Positions 34,018 through 42,664 are shown, counted from the stretch's first letter. The stretch: DNA of 64,000 nt from UBA6054 sp964522095 (GCA_964522095.1 CAZFSO010000004.1:1-64000); one strand, 5' to 3'. Notes: a model not told the origin generated them from the letters alone. A program made the numbers and translations.

Positions 34018-34644
34018 GTGTTCGAGCAGGCGCTGACCATATTCCGGGCGGGCGGTTGGGTGATGTACCCGCTGCTGCTGCTCTCGCTGCTGACCGTGAC
34101 GCTCGTCGTCGAGCGGGCGGTCTACTGGGCGCGCAACCTCGGCACCGGACGCCGCTTTGCGCTCTACCTGGCCGATCTGGCGGGCGGCCCGAACGGGCGG
34201 GCCCGCGCGCTGGACCGGGCCCGCAAGGACCGCACGCCGCTCGGCGACCTGCTGCGTCTGCTCGACCGGCTCGACCAGCCGGTCAGCGAGGGGGCCGCGG
34301 TGGCCGCGATCGAGTCGCTGCGCCCGCCGATCGAGCGGTCGGCGGCGGTGCTGGGCGTGGTCATCGCCGCGGCCCCGCTGCTGGGGATTCTCGGGACGGT
34401 CACGGGGATCATCCAGAGTTTCGACCTGCTGGGCAACGCGAGCGGCGTGACCGACCCCGTGGGCGTGGCGGGGGGCATCGCCGAGGCGCTCTACACCACC
34501 GCGTTCGGCCTGACCGTCGCCCTGATCGCCGTCTTCCCGCACGCGTTCTTCCGGGCACGGTCCGAGCGCATGCTCGCTCGGCTGGAGTCGCTCGCGGGAG
34601 CGTTCGTCGACGCCGGACCGGGCGGCGCCCCACGGGCCGCTTAG
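34018..34644 (+). CDS. MotA/TolQ/ExbB proton channel family protein
   Basis: 208 residues from GTG 34018. Three transmembrane helices in the TolQ/ExbB pattern: one near residues 15-37 (VMYPLLLLSLLTVTLVVERAVYW), a cytoplasmic segment, then paired helices LGVVIAAAPLLGILGTVTGIIQSF and IAEALYTTAFGLTVALIAVFP containing the conserved polar/Pro residues of the proton path. Such subunits work with an ExbD/TolR partner to couple proton flow to envelope processes. No ExbD/TolR or TonB gene is present in the window, so the partner must be encoded elsewhere. Its last 4 bases overlap the convergent EIIA gene. Confidence 0.88.
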   Translation: MFEQALTIFRAGGWVMYPLLLLSLLTVTLVVERAVYWARNLGTGRRFALYLADLAGGPNGRARALDRARKDRTPLGDLLRLLDRLDQPVSEGAAVAAIESLRPPIERSAAVLGVVIAAAPLLGILGTVTGIIQSFDLLGNASGVTDPVGVAGGIAEALYTTAFGLTVALIAVFPHAFFRARSERMLARLESLAGAFVDAGPGGAPRAA

Positions 34645-35102
34645 CGGGCCGCGTCCTGCTGGACGACGAGTTCGAAGATCTCTTCGGGCGACTTCGCGGC
34701 GTAGATCTTTTCGCGGAAGGCCTCGCTGGACATCAGGCGGCTGACCCGGGCCAGGGCCTGGATGTGGTCGCTCGTGCGGTCCGGCGGCGAGGCGAGCAGC
34801 ACGACCAGGCGCACCGGCTGGTTGTCGATGGCCTCGAAGTCCAGCGGCTGGGCAGGCTTGCCGATCGCCATGGCCAGGCCCTGCATGCCGGCGTTCTTGC
34901 CGTGCGGGATGGCCAGCCCGTGCCCGATGCCGGTGGTCCGGGTCTGCTCGCGCGTCCAGACGGCCTCTTCCAGGCCCGCGGGGTCGTCGACCTTGCCGGC
35001 GGCCGCCAGAACCCCGACCAGTTCCGCGATGACCGCCTGCTTGTCGTCGCCCGACAGCGGCGATCGCACGCACTCAACCGAGAGGATCTCGCTTAGTTGC
35101 AT
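34641..35102 (-). CDS. PTS EIIA domain protein (fructose/PtsN type)
   Basis: 153 residues, a single EIIA domain of the mannitol/fructose family. TGIGHGLAIPHGKN contains the phosphorylatable His of this family (IPHGK), and ASPPDRTSDHIQALARVSRLM is the conserved second half with a DHIQ.L segment. No EIIB/EIIC permease is nearby, so this is likely a regulatory EIIA-Ntr-type protein rather than part of a sugar transporter. It follows rsmB on the same strand with 109 nt between and has its own TAGGAC element 6 nt before the ATG. Confidence 0.88.
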   Translation of the reverse strand: MQLSEILSVECVRSPLSGDDKQAVIAELVGVLAAAGKVDDPAGLEEAVWTREQTRTTGIGHGLAIPHGKNAGMQGLAMAIGKPAQPLDFEAIDNQPVRLVVLLASPPDRTSDHIQALARVSRLMSSEAFREKIYAAKSPEEIFELVVQQDAAR

Positions 35103-35108
35103 CGCACC

Positions 35109-35114
35109 GTCCTA
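35109..35114 (-). promoter_or_regulatory. Possible leaderless -10 element of EIIA gene
   Basis: Minus-strand TAGGAC ends 6 nt before ATG 35102; the last base departs from TANNNT, so this is weaker than the others. A second candidate, TACCAT, is farther upstream. Confidence 0.3.
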
Positions 35115-35211
35115 CGAACGACGCCGGGACCGGGTGGAGTCACGCGCACCGGACCCGGGGTGGCAATGGTACCCCACGCCGGGGTGCGGCGTGAGAGCAC
35201 CCCTGGGCGGA

Positions 35212-36567
35212 TCAACCCGGCACGCGCATCTCGGCGGCGTACGACGCGTCGCGGTACGCGGTGTCGGGCCCGCCCGGCACGCCCGACGGCAGGACCGACC
35301 GCTCGCGTTCGATCGCCCAGCCCATGGTCGACGCGGCCCACGCCGCCTGCTCGGCGTTCTCCTCGGGCTCGAGGCTGCAGGTCGAGTACACGACGCGGCC
35401 GCCAGGGCGCACCATCGCCGTGGCCGCCTTGAGGATGTCGCGCTGCGTCTCGATCATCCGGCGCAGCGCGTCCGACCGCACCCGGTAGCGGGCCTCGGTG
35501 CGCCGGGGCAGCACGCCGGAGTTCGAGCAGGGCACGTCGGTCAGGACGAGGTCGGCCCACCGCTCGCCGCGCGACCGCAGTTCGTCCGCGTGCGCGACCT
35601 CGACACGCTCCTCGTTTCGGAAGACGGCGCGGAGCGCGTCGAGCCGGGCGTCGTCGACCTCGGCCGCGATCACCCTGGCGTCCGGGAAGGCGGCCAGGAT
35701 CTGGCGCGTTTTCGTCCCGCGCCCGGCGCACAGGTCGACCACCACGGACTCGCCCTCGGCCGCCAGCCCGTCGACCACCTCGGACGCCGCGGCGTCCTGT
35801 ACCCACAGGCCCGGGTGGTCGCGCAGCGCCCGGCCCAGTTCGGACCGCTCGCCGATGTACACGGCGTGGCCCGGCGAATCGTGCGGGAAGAACCGCGTGT
35901 CGGCACCGAGGGCGCCCCTGTCCGGCACGCGGCAGACAGTCGGCGGGAGCACCAGCGTGTGCAGGGCCAGGTCGGTCACGCTCACGCCGAGGGCCTCCCA
36001 GGAGCGCAGCAGCGAGCCGGGCAGGGACGCCGCGATGACCAGCCGGTAGGCCGGCTCGTCGGGCAGGCGCACGCCCCGGAGGGTCAGCGCGCCGCCCTCG
36101 GACAGCGGGATCGCGTCCTGGCGGTCGTCCCAGGCATCGACGAACTCGCCGCGGGCGTCGACCACGCGGCGGAGGACCGCGTTGACCATGCCCGCGGCTT
36201 TCGGCCGGATGCGGCGTTTGGCCCACTCCACGGTCTCGTCGATCGCCGCGTGGTCGGGGATGCGGTCAAAGAGCAGCAACTGGGCCGCCCCGGCGAGCAG
36301 GGCTGCCTGCATCTTCGGCTCGGTCGCGCGGACGTCGCGCCCGCTGACCGTCTCGACCAGGTACGAGAGCGTGATCCAGCGGCGCACGGTCGTGTCGACG
36401 ATCGCGTGCGCCAGCGCGGCGTCCCGCGGGTCCATGCCGTCGGTCGCCGGATCCAACGGGACCAGGTCGGGCATTCGTTCCGCGTGCCGGGCCAGCACGC
36501 GCAGGGCGGCGTCCCGGGCGTTGGCGGCCCGCGCCGGCGGCTGGTTGTGCGTCCGCTGGGTGCGCAT
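35212..36567 (-). CDS. rsmB: RsmB/NOL1-type 16S rRNA (cytosine-C5) methyltransferase
   Basis: 451 residues from ATG 36567 (an upstream in-frame ATG near 36600 would add about 11). N-terminal NusB-like helical RNA-binding domain (about 15-150, with ALAHAIVDTTVRRW), then a Rossmann SAM methyltransferase: VVDLCAGRGTKTRQ (SAM motif I), AAEVDDARLDAL, LTDVPCSNSGVL (PCx catalytic-release Cys motif) and YSTCSLEPEEN (TC nucleophile). Both catalytic cysteines of the Nop2/Sun family are present. It methylates C5 of a cytosine in 16S rRNA, probably the C967 equivalent. The fmt/def genes often found next to rsmB are absent. Confidence 0.92.
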   Translation of the reverse strand: MRTQRTHNQPPARAANARDAALRVLARHAERMPDLVPLDPATDGMDPRDAALAHAIVDTTVRRWITLSYLVETVSGRDVRATEPKMQAALLAGAAQLLLFDRIPDHAAIDETVEWAKRRIRPKAAGMVNAVLRRVVDARGEFVDAWDDRQDAIPLSEGGALTLRGVRLPDEPAYRLVIAASLPGSLLRSWEALGVSVTDLALHTLVLPPTVCRVPDRGALGADTRFFPHDSPGHAVYIGERSELGRALRDHPGLWVQDAAASEVVDGLAAEGESVVVDLCAGRGTKTRQILAAFPDARVIAAEVDDARLDALRAVFRNEERVEVAHADELRSRGERWADLVLTDVPCSNSGVLPRRTEARYRVRSDALRRMIETQRDILKAATAMVRPGGRVVYSTCSLEPEENAEQAAWAASTMGWAIERERSVLPSGVPGGPDTAYRDASYAAEMRVPG

Positions 36568-36573
36568 CCTCCT

Positions 36574-36579
36574 ACGGTA
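36574..36579 (-). promoter_or_regulatory. Possible leaderless -10 element of rsmB
   Basis: Minus-strand TACCGT ends 6 nt before ATG 36567; the six bases between are AGGAGG, too close to the ATG to act as a normal Shine-Dalgarno. Confidence 0.4.
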
Positions 36580-36618
36580 CGCCGTCGGCGAGGCGACCAT
36601 GCACGAGACGGCGGCACG

Positions 36619-38181
36619 ATGAGCAACCACACCCAACCGCCCGGGGACGCCCGGCGTCACGCCCGCGAGGCCGGGCGCGGGTTCCTCACGGACCTGCGGA
36701 TCCGCAAGAAACTGATCGTGCTGCACACCTCGTTCTCGCTGGTGCTGGCCGCGCTGCTGCTGGTGGCCCTGCGTCCCGCGCTGGGCAAGGTGATCGTGCA
36801 CGGCGAGCAGGCGCAGGCGGCGGCGGCGCTCGAGATGCTCCGGTCGATCGGGGACTCGCCCGGGTGGCCGTCCGAGGCCGCCGCGTCGGACCTGGCCCGT
36901 CTGGCGGTGCGCCGGGGCACGGCGGCGCAGGTCGGGCTGACCGAGGCGCAGGCGGCCCGGCTGTCCGGCCCGGACGCCGCGCCCGTGCCGTTGTCGGCCA
37001 GCGAGGACGGGGCCGGTGTCGCGGCGTGGTTCGGCCCGGGCGAACTGGTGGTCGTGCGGGCGCGCAACGACGAGGCCCGCCGGGCGGTCAGCCTGGTGTA
37101 CACGCTGCTGATCATCTCGCTGCTGGCGGGGTACGCCTTCGTGGCGGGGGCGCTGGAGATGTTCGTGCTGCCGCGGCACGTGTACACGCCCATCCGGGCG
37201 ATGCTGGACGCCGACGACGCGGTGCGCCGAGGGGACCGGGAGGCCGAACTGATCGCCCCGGCGCTGATCCCGGCAGACGAACTCGGCGAGATCATGCGGT
37301 CGCGCAACGAGTCGGTCGCGTCGCTGCGTCGGCACGAGACGGAACTGGCGGCCGCCCTGGGCGAGTTGGAACGCACGGCGGTCGACCTTCACAAGAAGAA
37401 CCACCTGCTCGAGGCGGCGCGGCGCAACCTGGAAGGCACCGACCGGCTCGCGTCGCTCGGCATGATGTCCGCCGGCATCGCCCACGAACTCAACACGCCC
37501 TTGGCGGTGGTCAAGGGCCTGGCCGACAAGCTCGCCGAGGGCCGGGACCTCAGCCCGGCCGAGCGGGCGCTGATGGCCCGGGTGGTGGGGCGTTTGGAGA
37601 CCCTGTCCGAGGGCCTGCTCGACTTCGCCCGCGTCCGGCCCCCGCGCCTCGCCCCCGCGGACCTGCACGCGGTGGTCAGCGAGGCCGCCACGCTCGTGCG
37701 TCTGGACCGGACGGTGGTCCGGCCGGGCGCGGGCGTCGAGATCATCAACGCCGTCCCGGTCGGCACGGAACTTCTGTGCGACGCGGACCGGATGATCCAG
37801 GTGTTCGTCAACCTGGTGCGCAACTCGGCGGGCGTCATCGCCGACGCCGGCCCGGCGGCGGGGCGGGTGGTGGTGTCGGCGCAGGAGGCTCGCCGCGAGG
37901 GCGAGGATTGGCTGTCGGTCACGGTCGCGGACAACGGGCCGGGCATCCCGCCGGAGGTCGTCGGGCGCCTGTTCGAGCCGTTCGCGTCGACCCGGCTGGA
38001 CGCCAACGGCACCGGGCTGGGTCTTGCGGTCTCCAAGGGGATCGTCCACGAGCACGGCGGCCTGCTGGTCGCGCGCAACGCGACGCCGGGCGACCGCCGC
38101 GAGCATCCGGACCTGCGCGGGGCGGTGTTCGAGATCCTGCTGCCCCGCAACCCGTCCGGCGCCCCGGTCGTCGCCGTGTAA
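36619..38181 (+). CDS. Membrane sensor histidine kinase
   Basis: 520 residues from ATG 36619. Two transmembrane helices (about 31-52 and 156-180) frame a periplasmic sensor of about 100 residues without recognisable motif. A HAMP-like stretch and coiled coil follow (ETELAAALGELERTAVDLHKKNHLLEAARRN region), then the dimerisation box ASLGMMSAGIAHELNTPLAVVKG with phospho-acceptor His289. The ATPase domain has the N box LVRNSAG, G1 DNGPGIPPEV, F box LFEPFASTR and G2 GTGLGLAVSKGI. It autophosphorylates and passes the phosphate to the response regulator encoded 9 nt downstream. Confidence 0.93.
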   Translation: MSNHTQPPGDARRHAREAGRGFLTDLRIRKKLIVLHTSFSLVLAALLLVALRPALGKVIVHGEQAQAAAALEMLRSIGDSPGWPSEAAASDLARLAVRRGTAAQVGLTEAQAARLSGPDAAPVPLSASEDGAGVAAWFGPGELVVVRARNDEARRAVSLVYTLLIISLLAGYAFVAGALEMFVLPRHVYTPIRAMLDADDAVRRGDREAELIAPALIPADELGEIMRSRNESVASLRRHETELAAALGELERTAVDLHKKNHLLEAARRNLEGTDRLASLGMMSAGIAHELNTPLAVVKGLADKLAEGRDLSPAERALMARVVGRLETLSEGLLDFARVRPPRLAPADLHAVVSEAATLVRLDRTVVRPGAGVEIINAVPVGTELLCDADRMIQVFVNLVRNSAGVIADAGPAAGRVVVSAQEARREGEDWLSVTVADNGPGIPPEVVGRLFEPFASTRLDANGTGLGLAVSKGIVHEHGGLLVARNATPGDRREHPDLRGAVFEILLPRNPSGAPVVAV

Positions 38182-38184
38182 GAT
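38179..38184 (+). promoter_or_regulatory. Leaderless -10 element of the response regulator
   Basis: TAAGAT ends 6 nt before ATG 38191; its TAA is also the stop codon of the histidine kinase, so the regulator may have a private promoter besides being cotranscribed. Confidence 0.45.
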
Positions 38185-38190
38185 GGATCG

Positions 38191-38820
38191 ATGCCCGACC
38201 CGTCCGACGCCGCCGACGTCCCGCCGCTGAACCTGGTCGCCCTGGACGACGACCCGGATTTCCGCGAGTACCTGGCGGGCGTGCTCGAGGCCGAGGGCCA
38301 CGAGGTCCGCGCGGTGGAGACGCCCGAGGCGCTGTTCATCGCCTGCCAGGCCGAGCAGCCCGACGTGATCCTGCTGGACATCAAGATGGGTCACCACTCG
38401 GGTGAGCGGGTGCTCGAGGAGATCCGGCGGCGCTGGCCGCGCCAGTGCGTGATCGTGGTCACGGGGTATCCCACCCTGGACTCGATGCGGCACACGTTCA
38501 AGCACGACGTGTTCGACTACCTGACCAAGCCGTTCCGCACCGAGGACCTGCGCCGCGTGATCGCCCAGGCCGCCGAGACCTTCGGGCTCGGCCAGCGTCC
38601 GCAGGACCGGCTGCGCGCCGAGTTGGGCCGGCAGATCCGCCTTGCCCGCACGGAGCGGGGGTGGACGCTGCGGGAACTCTCCAACGCCTCGGCGGTCTCG
38701 GTGTCGCAACTCTCGTCGATCGAGCGGGGGACCCACCTGCCGAGCATCGAGTCGCTCGTTGCGATCGCCGGCGCCCTGCGGAGCACACCGAGCGCCTGGC
38801 TCGCCGCCGCGGGATTCTGA
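38191..38820 (+). CDS. Response regulator with receiver and XRE-type helix-turn-helix output
   Basis: 209 residues. Receiver domain about 12-130: acidic pair LDDDPDF, phosphorylated Asp63 in VILLDIKMG, Thr in VVTGYPT and Lys in YLTKPFR. A linker leads to a helix-turn-helix at about 143-205: LGRQIRLARTERGWTLRELSNASAVSVSQLSSIERGTHLPS, the unmistakable Cro/C1 XRE pattern. XRE output is rare among response regulators, which mostly carry winged-helix, LuxR or Fis domains. Partner kinase is immediately upstream. It probably binds DNA; targets unknown. Confidence 0.9.
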   Translation: MPDPSDAADVPPLNLVALDDDPDFREYLAGVLEAEGHEVRAVETPEALFIACQAEQPDVILLDIKMGHHSGERVLEEIRRRWPRQCVIVVTGYPTLDSMRHTFKHDVFDYLTKPFRTEDLRRVIAQAAETFGLGQRPQDRLRAELGRQIRLARTERGWTLRELSNASAVSVSQLSSIERGTHLPSIESLVAIAGALRSTPSAWLAAAGF

Positions 38821-38857
38821 CCGGCGGTTCGGGCCGGAAGACGCCTGTCCGGCCACC

Positions 38858-38863
38858 TAGGCT
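38858..38863 (+). promoter_or_regulatory. Leaderless -10 element of lpxB
   Basis: TAGGCT ends 7 nt before the GTG start at 38871. Confidence 0.45.
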
Positions 38864-38870
38864 TCGGCGA

Positions 38871-40085
38871 GTGGCCCCGGAGCGTCCCATCATCCTTTTC
38901 ACCGCCTTCGAGCCGTCGGGGGACGACCACGCCTCGGCCGTGATCGAGGCGATCAGGCGCCGGCACCCCGACGCGGACATCCGCGCGTGGGGCGGGCCCA
39001 AGATGCTGGCCGCCGGGGCCGAACTGATCGCCCGCACCGGCGACGACGCGGTGATGGGCGTGCCCGGGCTGGCCAAAATCCGCGAGCACAAGCGGATCAA
39101 CGCCGACATCGCACGCTGGGTGGCCGAACACCCCGTCGCGGTGCACGTGCCGGTCGACTCGCCGGCGGCCAACTTCCCGGTGTGCGCGATCACCAAGCGG
39201 GCCGGCGCCAAGGTGGTGCACCTGGTGGCGCCCCAACTCTGGGCGTGGGGGCCGTGGCGGATCAAGAAACTCCGGCGTCTGACGGACCACGTGCTGTGCC
39301 TGCTGCCATTCGAGGAATCCTGGTTCCGCGAGCGGGGCGTCCGGGCGACCTTCATCGGGCACCCCCTCTTCGACCACGCGCCGGACACCGCGGCGCTCGA
39401 CGACGCCATCGCGGGCTGGCCCACCGGCAACCCCCGGGTGGCGATCATGCCGGGGTCGCGCCCGTCGGAGATGCAGGGCAACTTCACGCTGCTGCTCGCG
39501 GCGTACAACCGGCTGGCCCGTGAGCATCCCGCGATGAGGGGGGTGGTCGCCGCAACCCGCCCGGAGGTCGAGCCCGTCCTGCGACGCCTTGCGGCCGACG
39601 CCCGCCTGGAGTGGCCGGAGTCACTTTCGGTCCGGTTCGGCGCGACCGACGCGGTGGTCCGGTGGTGCGACCTGGCGCTGGTGGTCTCGGGCACCGTAAC
39701 CCTGCAGATCGCCCGTCAGCACCGGCCGATGGTGATCGTGTACAAGTCCAGCCGGCTGCTGTGGGCCCTGGTCGCCCGCTGGGTCATCCGCACGCCGTTC
39801 TTCACGCTGCCGAACCTGGTGGCCGGGCGGGAGATCGTGCCGGAACTCGTGCCGCACTTCGGGGGGGCCGACCCGATCGCCGACCGGGCGGTGGCGTTGC
39901 TCGAAAGCCCGGACGCCGCGGCGGCCCAGAAGCGGGAACTGGCGGCCATCGCCGATCGGTTCCGGGGCCGGCACGCCGCGACCGAGGCGGCGGCGATCAT
40001 CGCCGAGCACGCCGGGCTTGGGCCCGCGACCGCGCCGGCCGACGGGTCGCGGGAGATGGCTCAGCCGCCCGCCCGGAGCGGATAG
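38871..40085 (+). CDS. lpxB: Lipid-A-disaccharide synthase
   Basis: 404 residues from GTG 38871. GT19 features: N-terminal FTAFEPSGDDHAS (SGD.H motif), VDSPAANFPV, VAPQLWAWGPWRIKKLRR (the family's APSVWAW region), FIGHPLFD, IMPGSRPSEMQGN (GSR..E nucleotide-sugar site) and LVVSGTVTLQIA. It joins UDP-2,3-diacylglucosamine and lipid X to form the lipid A disaccharide at the inner membrane. Presence with the LptD homologue supports true LPS. The C-terminal 25 bp overlap the convergent unknown gene. Confidence 0.92.
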   Translation: MAPERPIILFTAFEPSGDDHASAVIEAIRRRHPDADIRAWGGPKMLAAGAELIARTGDDAVMGVPGLAKIREHKRINADIARWVAEHPVAVHVPVDSPAANFPVCAITKRAGAKVVHLVAPQLWAWGPWRIKKLRRLTDHVLCLLPFEESWFRERGVRATFIGHPLFDHAPDTAALDDAIAGWPTGNPRVAIMPGSRPSEMQGNFTLLLAAYNRLAREHPAMRGVVAATRPEVEPVLRRLAADARLEWPESLSVRFGATDAVVRWCDLALVVSGTVTLQIARQHRPMVIVYKSSRLLWALVARWVIRTPFFTLPNLVAGREIVPELVPHFGGADPIADRAVALLESPDAAAAQKRELAAIADRFRGRHAATEAAAIIAEHAGLGPATAPADGSREMAQPPARSG

Positions 40086-40759
40086 AGCCCGATCCCGCAC
40101 CACGCGTTGCCCGCCCGGTCGGCGATCGGCGTGCCGGCGATCTCCGGTGCGCCGACGGGCAGGTCGGCGTCGAGCAGGCGGTGGGCAGCCTGGTGCAGGT
40201 CGTGCCGGGCGACCGCCTCAGATTCGCAGAACAGCACCACGACCGAGGCGGCCGTCCAGATGGACGGGTCGCGGGCGAGTTTGACCAGGTCGGTCATCGG
40301 CCCGCGGACGATCTGGTCGGCGTATGCCCGGTTCGGCCCGGGCACGCCGTCCACGAAGGCGTGCTGGGCGACGGATTTGACCTCCAGCCAGCACGCCTCG
40401 CCGGGCGGAACGAGGCCTTCGGCGGGGGCGAGTCGCTCGGAGACGCCGGAGAACAGCGTCGCCTCCCCCGCCAGCAGCGCGGCCTGTTCCGCGGCCGGGT
40501 CCTCCAGCGCCATGCCGGGCTCGGGGAGCAACACGAGGTCGCAGCGGGCCCGCGCCGACTTGCGCACGGGGGCCGTGTGCTCGCCCGGGTAGAGGACCTC
40601 CCGGACGACGCCAAACCCCGCCGCGGACAGGGCTTCCGCGAGGACGGGGTGCAGGGCGACCTCGGGCAGCGCGTCGACGCCCCGGACGGCCTGTTCGGCG
40701 CAGAGGCGCCGGTCGAGCGAGGCGACCCCGTCGGTCAGGCCGGTCAGGATGTCGATCAT
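40061..40759 (-). CDS. Unknown protein, possible PD-(D/E)XK-like nuclease fold
   Basis: 232 residues from ATG 40759. No family recognised with confidence. A segment RCDLVLLPEPG, followed about 40 residues later by CWLEVKSVAQ, gives the spacing D...(E)xK typical of PD-(D/E)XK nucleases, with a preceding helix containing a Glu; this is suggestive only. The rest contains ARDPSIWTAASVVVLFCES and a C-terminal GNAWCGIGLYPLRAG. The gene overlaps lpxB tail-to-tail by 25 bp and is divergent from the AGCS symporter. Composition is like its neighbours, so no sign of recent transfer. Confidence 0.6.
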   Translation of the reverse strand: MIDILTGLTDGVASLDRRLCAEQAVRGVDALPEVALHPVLAEALSAAGFGVVREVLYPGEHTAPVRKSARARCDLVLLPEPGMALEDPAAEQAALLAGEATLFSGVSERLAPAEGLVPPGEACWLEVKSVAQHAFVDGVPGPNRAYADQIVRGPMTDLVKLARDPSIWTAASVVVLFCESEAVARHDLHQAAHRLLDADLPVGAPEIAGTPIADRAGNAWCGIGLYPLRAGG

Positions 40760-40891
40760 CCTCCACACCGAGCGTCCCCAGGTTCCGGCCGCGGCTCGGG
40801 TTGCAATCCCCGGCCGTGCCTGCGATGATGCCCTCTCGACCAACGCGGGCGCTGCGTTCCGCCCTGCCGCCAGATCCGGAGTGACAACCGT

Positions 40892-42664
40892 ATGCAGAAT
40901 TTTTGGAACACCCTCAACGCGATCAACGGCGTCCTCTGGGCGGACTGGGTCCTTTACGTGCTGCTCGTCGTGGGCACGCTGTTCACCTTCTGGTCCGGCT
41001 TCGGGCAGTACCGGGCGCTGACCCACGGCGTCGCGGTCGTCCGTGGCAAGTACGACGACAAGGACGACCCCGGCGCGATCAACCACTTCCAGGCGCTCTC
41101 GACCGCCCTGTCGGCCACGGTCGGCCTCGGCAACATCGCGGGTGTCGCCCTGGCCATCGCGGTGGGGGGGCCGGGTGCGGTCTTCTGGATGTGGGTGACC
41201 GGGTTCATCGGCATGGCGCTGAAACTGACCGAGGTCACCCAGGCCATGCTCTACCGCAACACGGACGACCCGGACAACCCCCACGGCGGGGCGATGTGGG
41301 TGTGCAAGAAGGGGTTCGCCCGCATCAGCCCGGCCCTCGCCCCGCTCGGGGTCGTGGTCGGGGCGGTGTTCTGCGTGACCCTGTTGATCTCCGCCGTCAC
41401 CGGCGGCAACATGTTCCAGGCCTGGAACGTGGCCGACATCTCGTTCTCGTACTTCGGAATGCCGAAGTTTGCCGCCGGCGTCATCCTCGCGTTGGGGGTG
41501 GGCGTCGTGATCATCGGCGGCATCAAGCGCATCGGCGACGTGGCCGGGCGCATCGTCCCGCTGATGTGCAGCCTCTACCTGCTGGCGGCGGCCTACATCA
41601 TCATCGTCAACGCCGGACGCATCCCGGACATGTTCCGGCTGATCTTCTACGAGGCGTTCAACCCGTCCGAGGCCGCCGGGGCGTTCATCGGCGGGGTGGC
41701 GAGTTTCGGGTTCCTCAAGGGCATGCAGCGCGCCCTGTTCAGTTCCGAGGCTGGCCAGGGATCGGCGCCGATCGCGCACTCGGCGGCCAAGACGGACGAG
41801 CCCGTCAGGGAAGGCGTGGTCGCCGGGCTCGAGCCGTTCATCGACACCATCGTCGTGTGCACGTTCACGGCGCTGGTCATCCTCCTCTCCGGCGCGTGGA
41901 ACCGCGCCCCCGCCCTGACGTTCCCCGAGGGCTATCAGCCGGGGATCAGCATCGTCAGTTCCACCCCGACGTCGAACACGTGGTCCTTCGACCCCGTGCC
42001 CGTCGGCATCGCGGATGAGAACGAGGCGTCCGGCCAGATGCGCGCCGGGCAGAACGTCTTCATGGTCATCCGCGGCGGCGTCAACCCAACCACCGGCGGC
42101 GACCACCACAAGGTCAACGGCACGCTGATGCAGACCGAGGACGGCGGGTGGGCCGCGTCCCTGGCCGACCTGACCCTGCCGGTCGACGCCGAGAATCCCG
42201 AGCCGCCGACGCTCGAGATCGCCGAGCCCGGGGTGTACTTTGACTTCAACGGCGCCACGCTGACCGCCAAGGCGTTCGACCGGACCCTGCCGGGCCTCGG
42301 CGCGTGGATCGTGCCCGCCGCTGTCTGGCTGTTCGCCTTCTCGACCATCATCTCGTGGTCCTATTACGGCGAGCAGGGCGTGGTGTACCTGCTGGGCATC
42401 AGGGCGGTGCTGCCGTACCGGCTGCTGTACTGCCTGCTGATCCTGGTGTCGACCTTCGAGTTCATCGACGCCGACGCCATCGAGAACATCTCCGTCCTCG
42501 GCACCGGCGTGATGCTCTGGGCCAACATCCCGATCATGCTGATCTTCGGTCGCCAGGCGATGCGCGAGTACCACGGCTACTTCCGGCGCATGAAGTCGGG
42601 CGGGGACGACGCCCAGCCGCCGCCGCCGCTCGCCGACGTGATCGAGGGCAAGAACGTCGAGTAA
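40892..42664 (+). CDS. Sodium:alanine symporter (AGCS family) with large extramembrane insert
   Basis: 590 residues, longer than the usual 450-500. AGCS landmarks: HFQALSTALSATVGLGNIAGVALAIAVGGPGAVFWMW (family signature), EVTQAMLYR, GAVFCVTLLISAVTGGNMFQ, and SSEAGQGSAPIAHSAAKTDEPVREG, the conserved cytoplasmic loop. Between helices near residues 336 and 466 there is an inserted non-membrane domain of about 130 residues, rich in Asp, Thr and Pro with beta character (GYQPGISIVSST..VNGTLMQTEDGGWA..VYFDFNGATLTA), which should lie outside the cytoplasmic membrane. Imports alanine or glycine with Na+. The insert may modulate or capture substrate. Confidence 0.9.
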   Translation: MQNFWNTLNAINGVLWADWVLYVLLVVGTLFTFWSGFGQYRALTHGVAVVRGKYDDKDDPGAINHFQALSTALSATVGLGNIAGVALAIAVGGPGAVFWMWVTGFIGMALKLTEVTQAMLYRNTDDPDNPHGGAMWVCKKGFARISPALAPLGVVVGAVFCVTLLISAVTGGNMFQAWNVADISFSYFGMPKFAAGVILALGVGVVIIGGIKRIGDVAGRIVPLMCSLYLLAAAYIIIVNAGRIPDMFRLIFYEAFNPSEAAGAFIGGVASFGFLKGMQRALFSSEAGQGSAPIAHSAAKTDEPVREGVVAGLEPFIDTIVVCTFTALVILLSGAWNRAPALTFPEGYQPGISIVSSTPTSNTWSFDPVPVGIADENEASGQMRAGQNVFMVIRGGVNPTTGGDHHKVNGTLMQTEDGGWAASLADLTLPVDAENPEPPTLEIAEPGVYFDFNGATLTAKAFDRTLPGLGAWIVPAAVWLFAFSTIISWSYYGEQGVVYLLGIRAVLPYRLLYCLLILVSTFEFIDADAIENISVLGTGVMLWANIPIMLIFGRQAMREYHGYFRRMKSGGDDAQPPPPLADVIEGKNVE

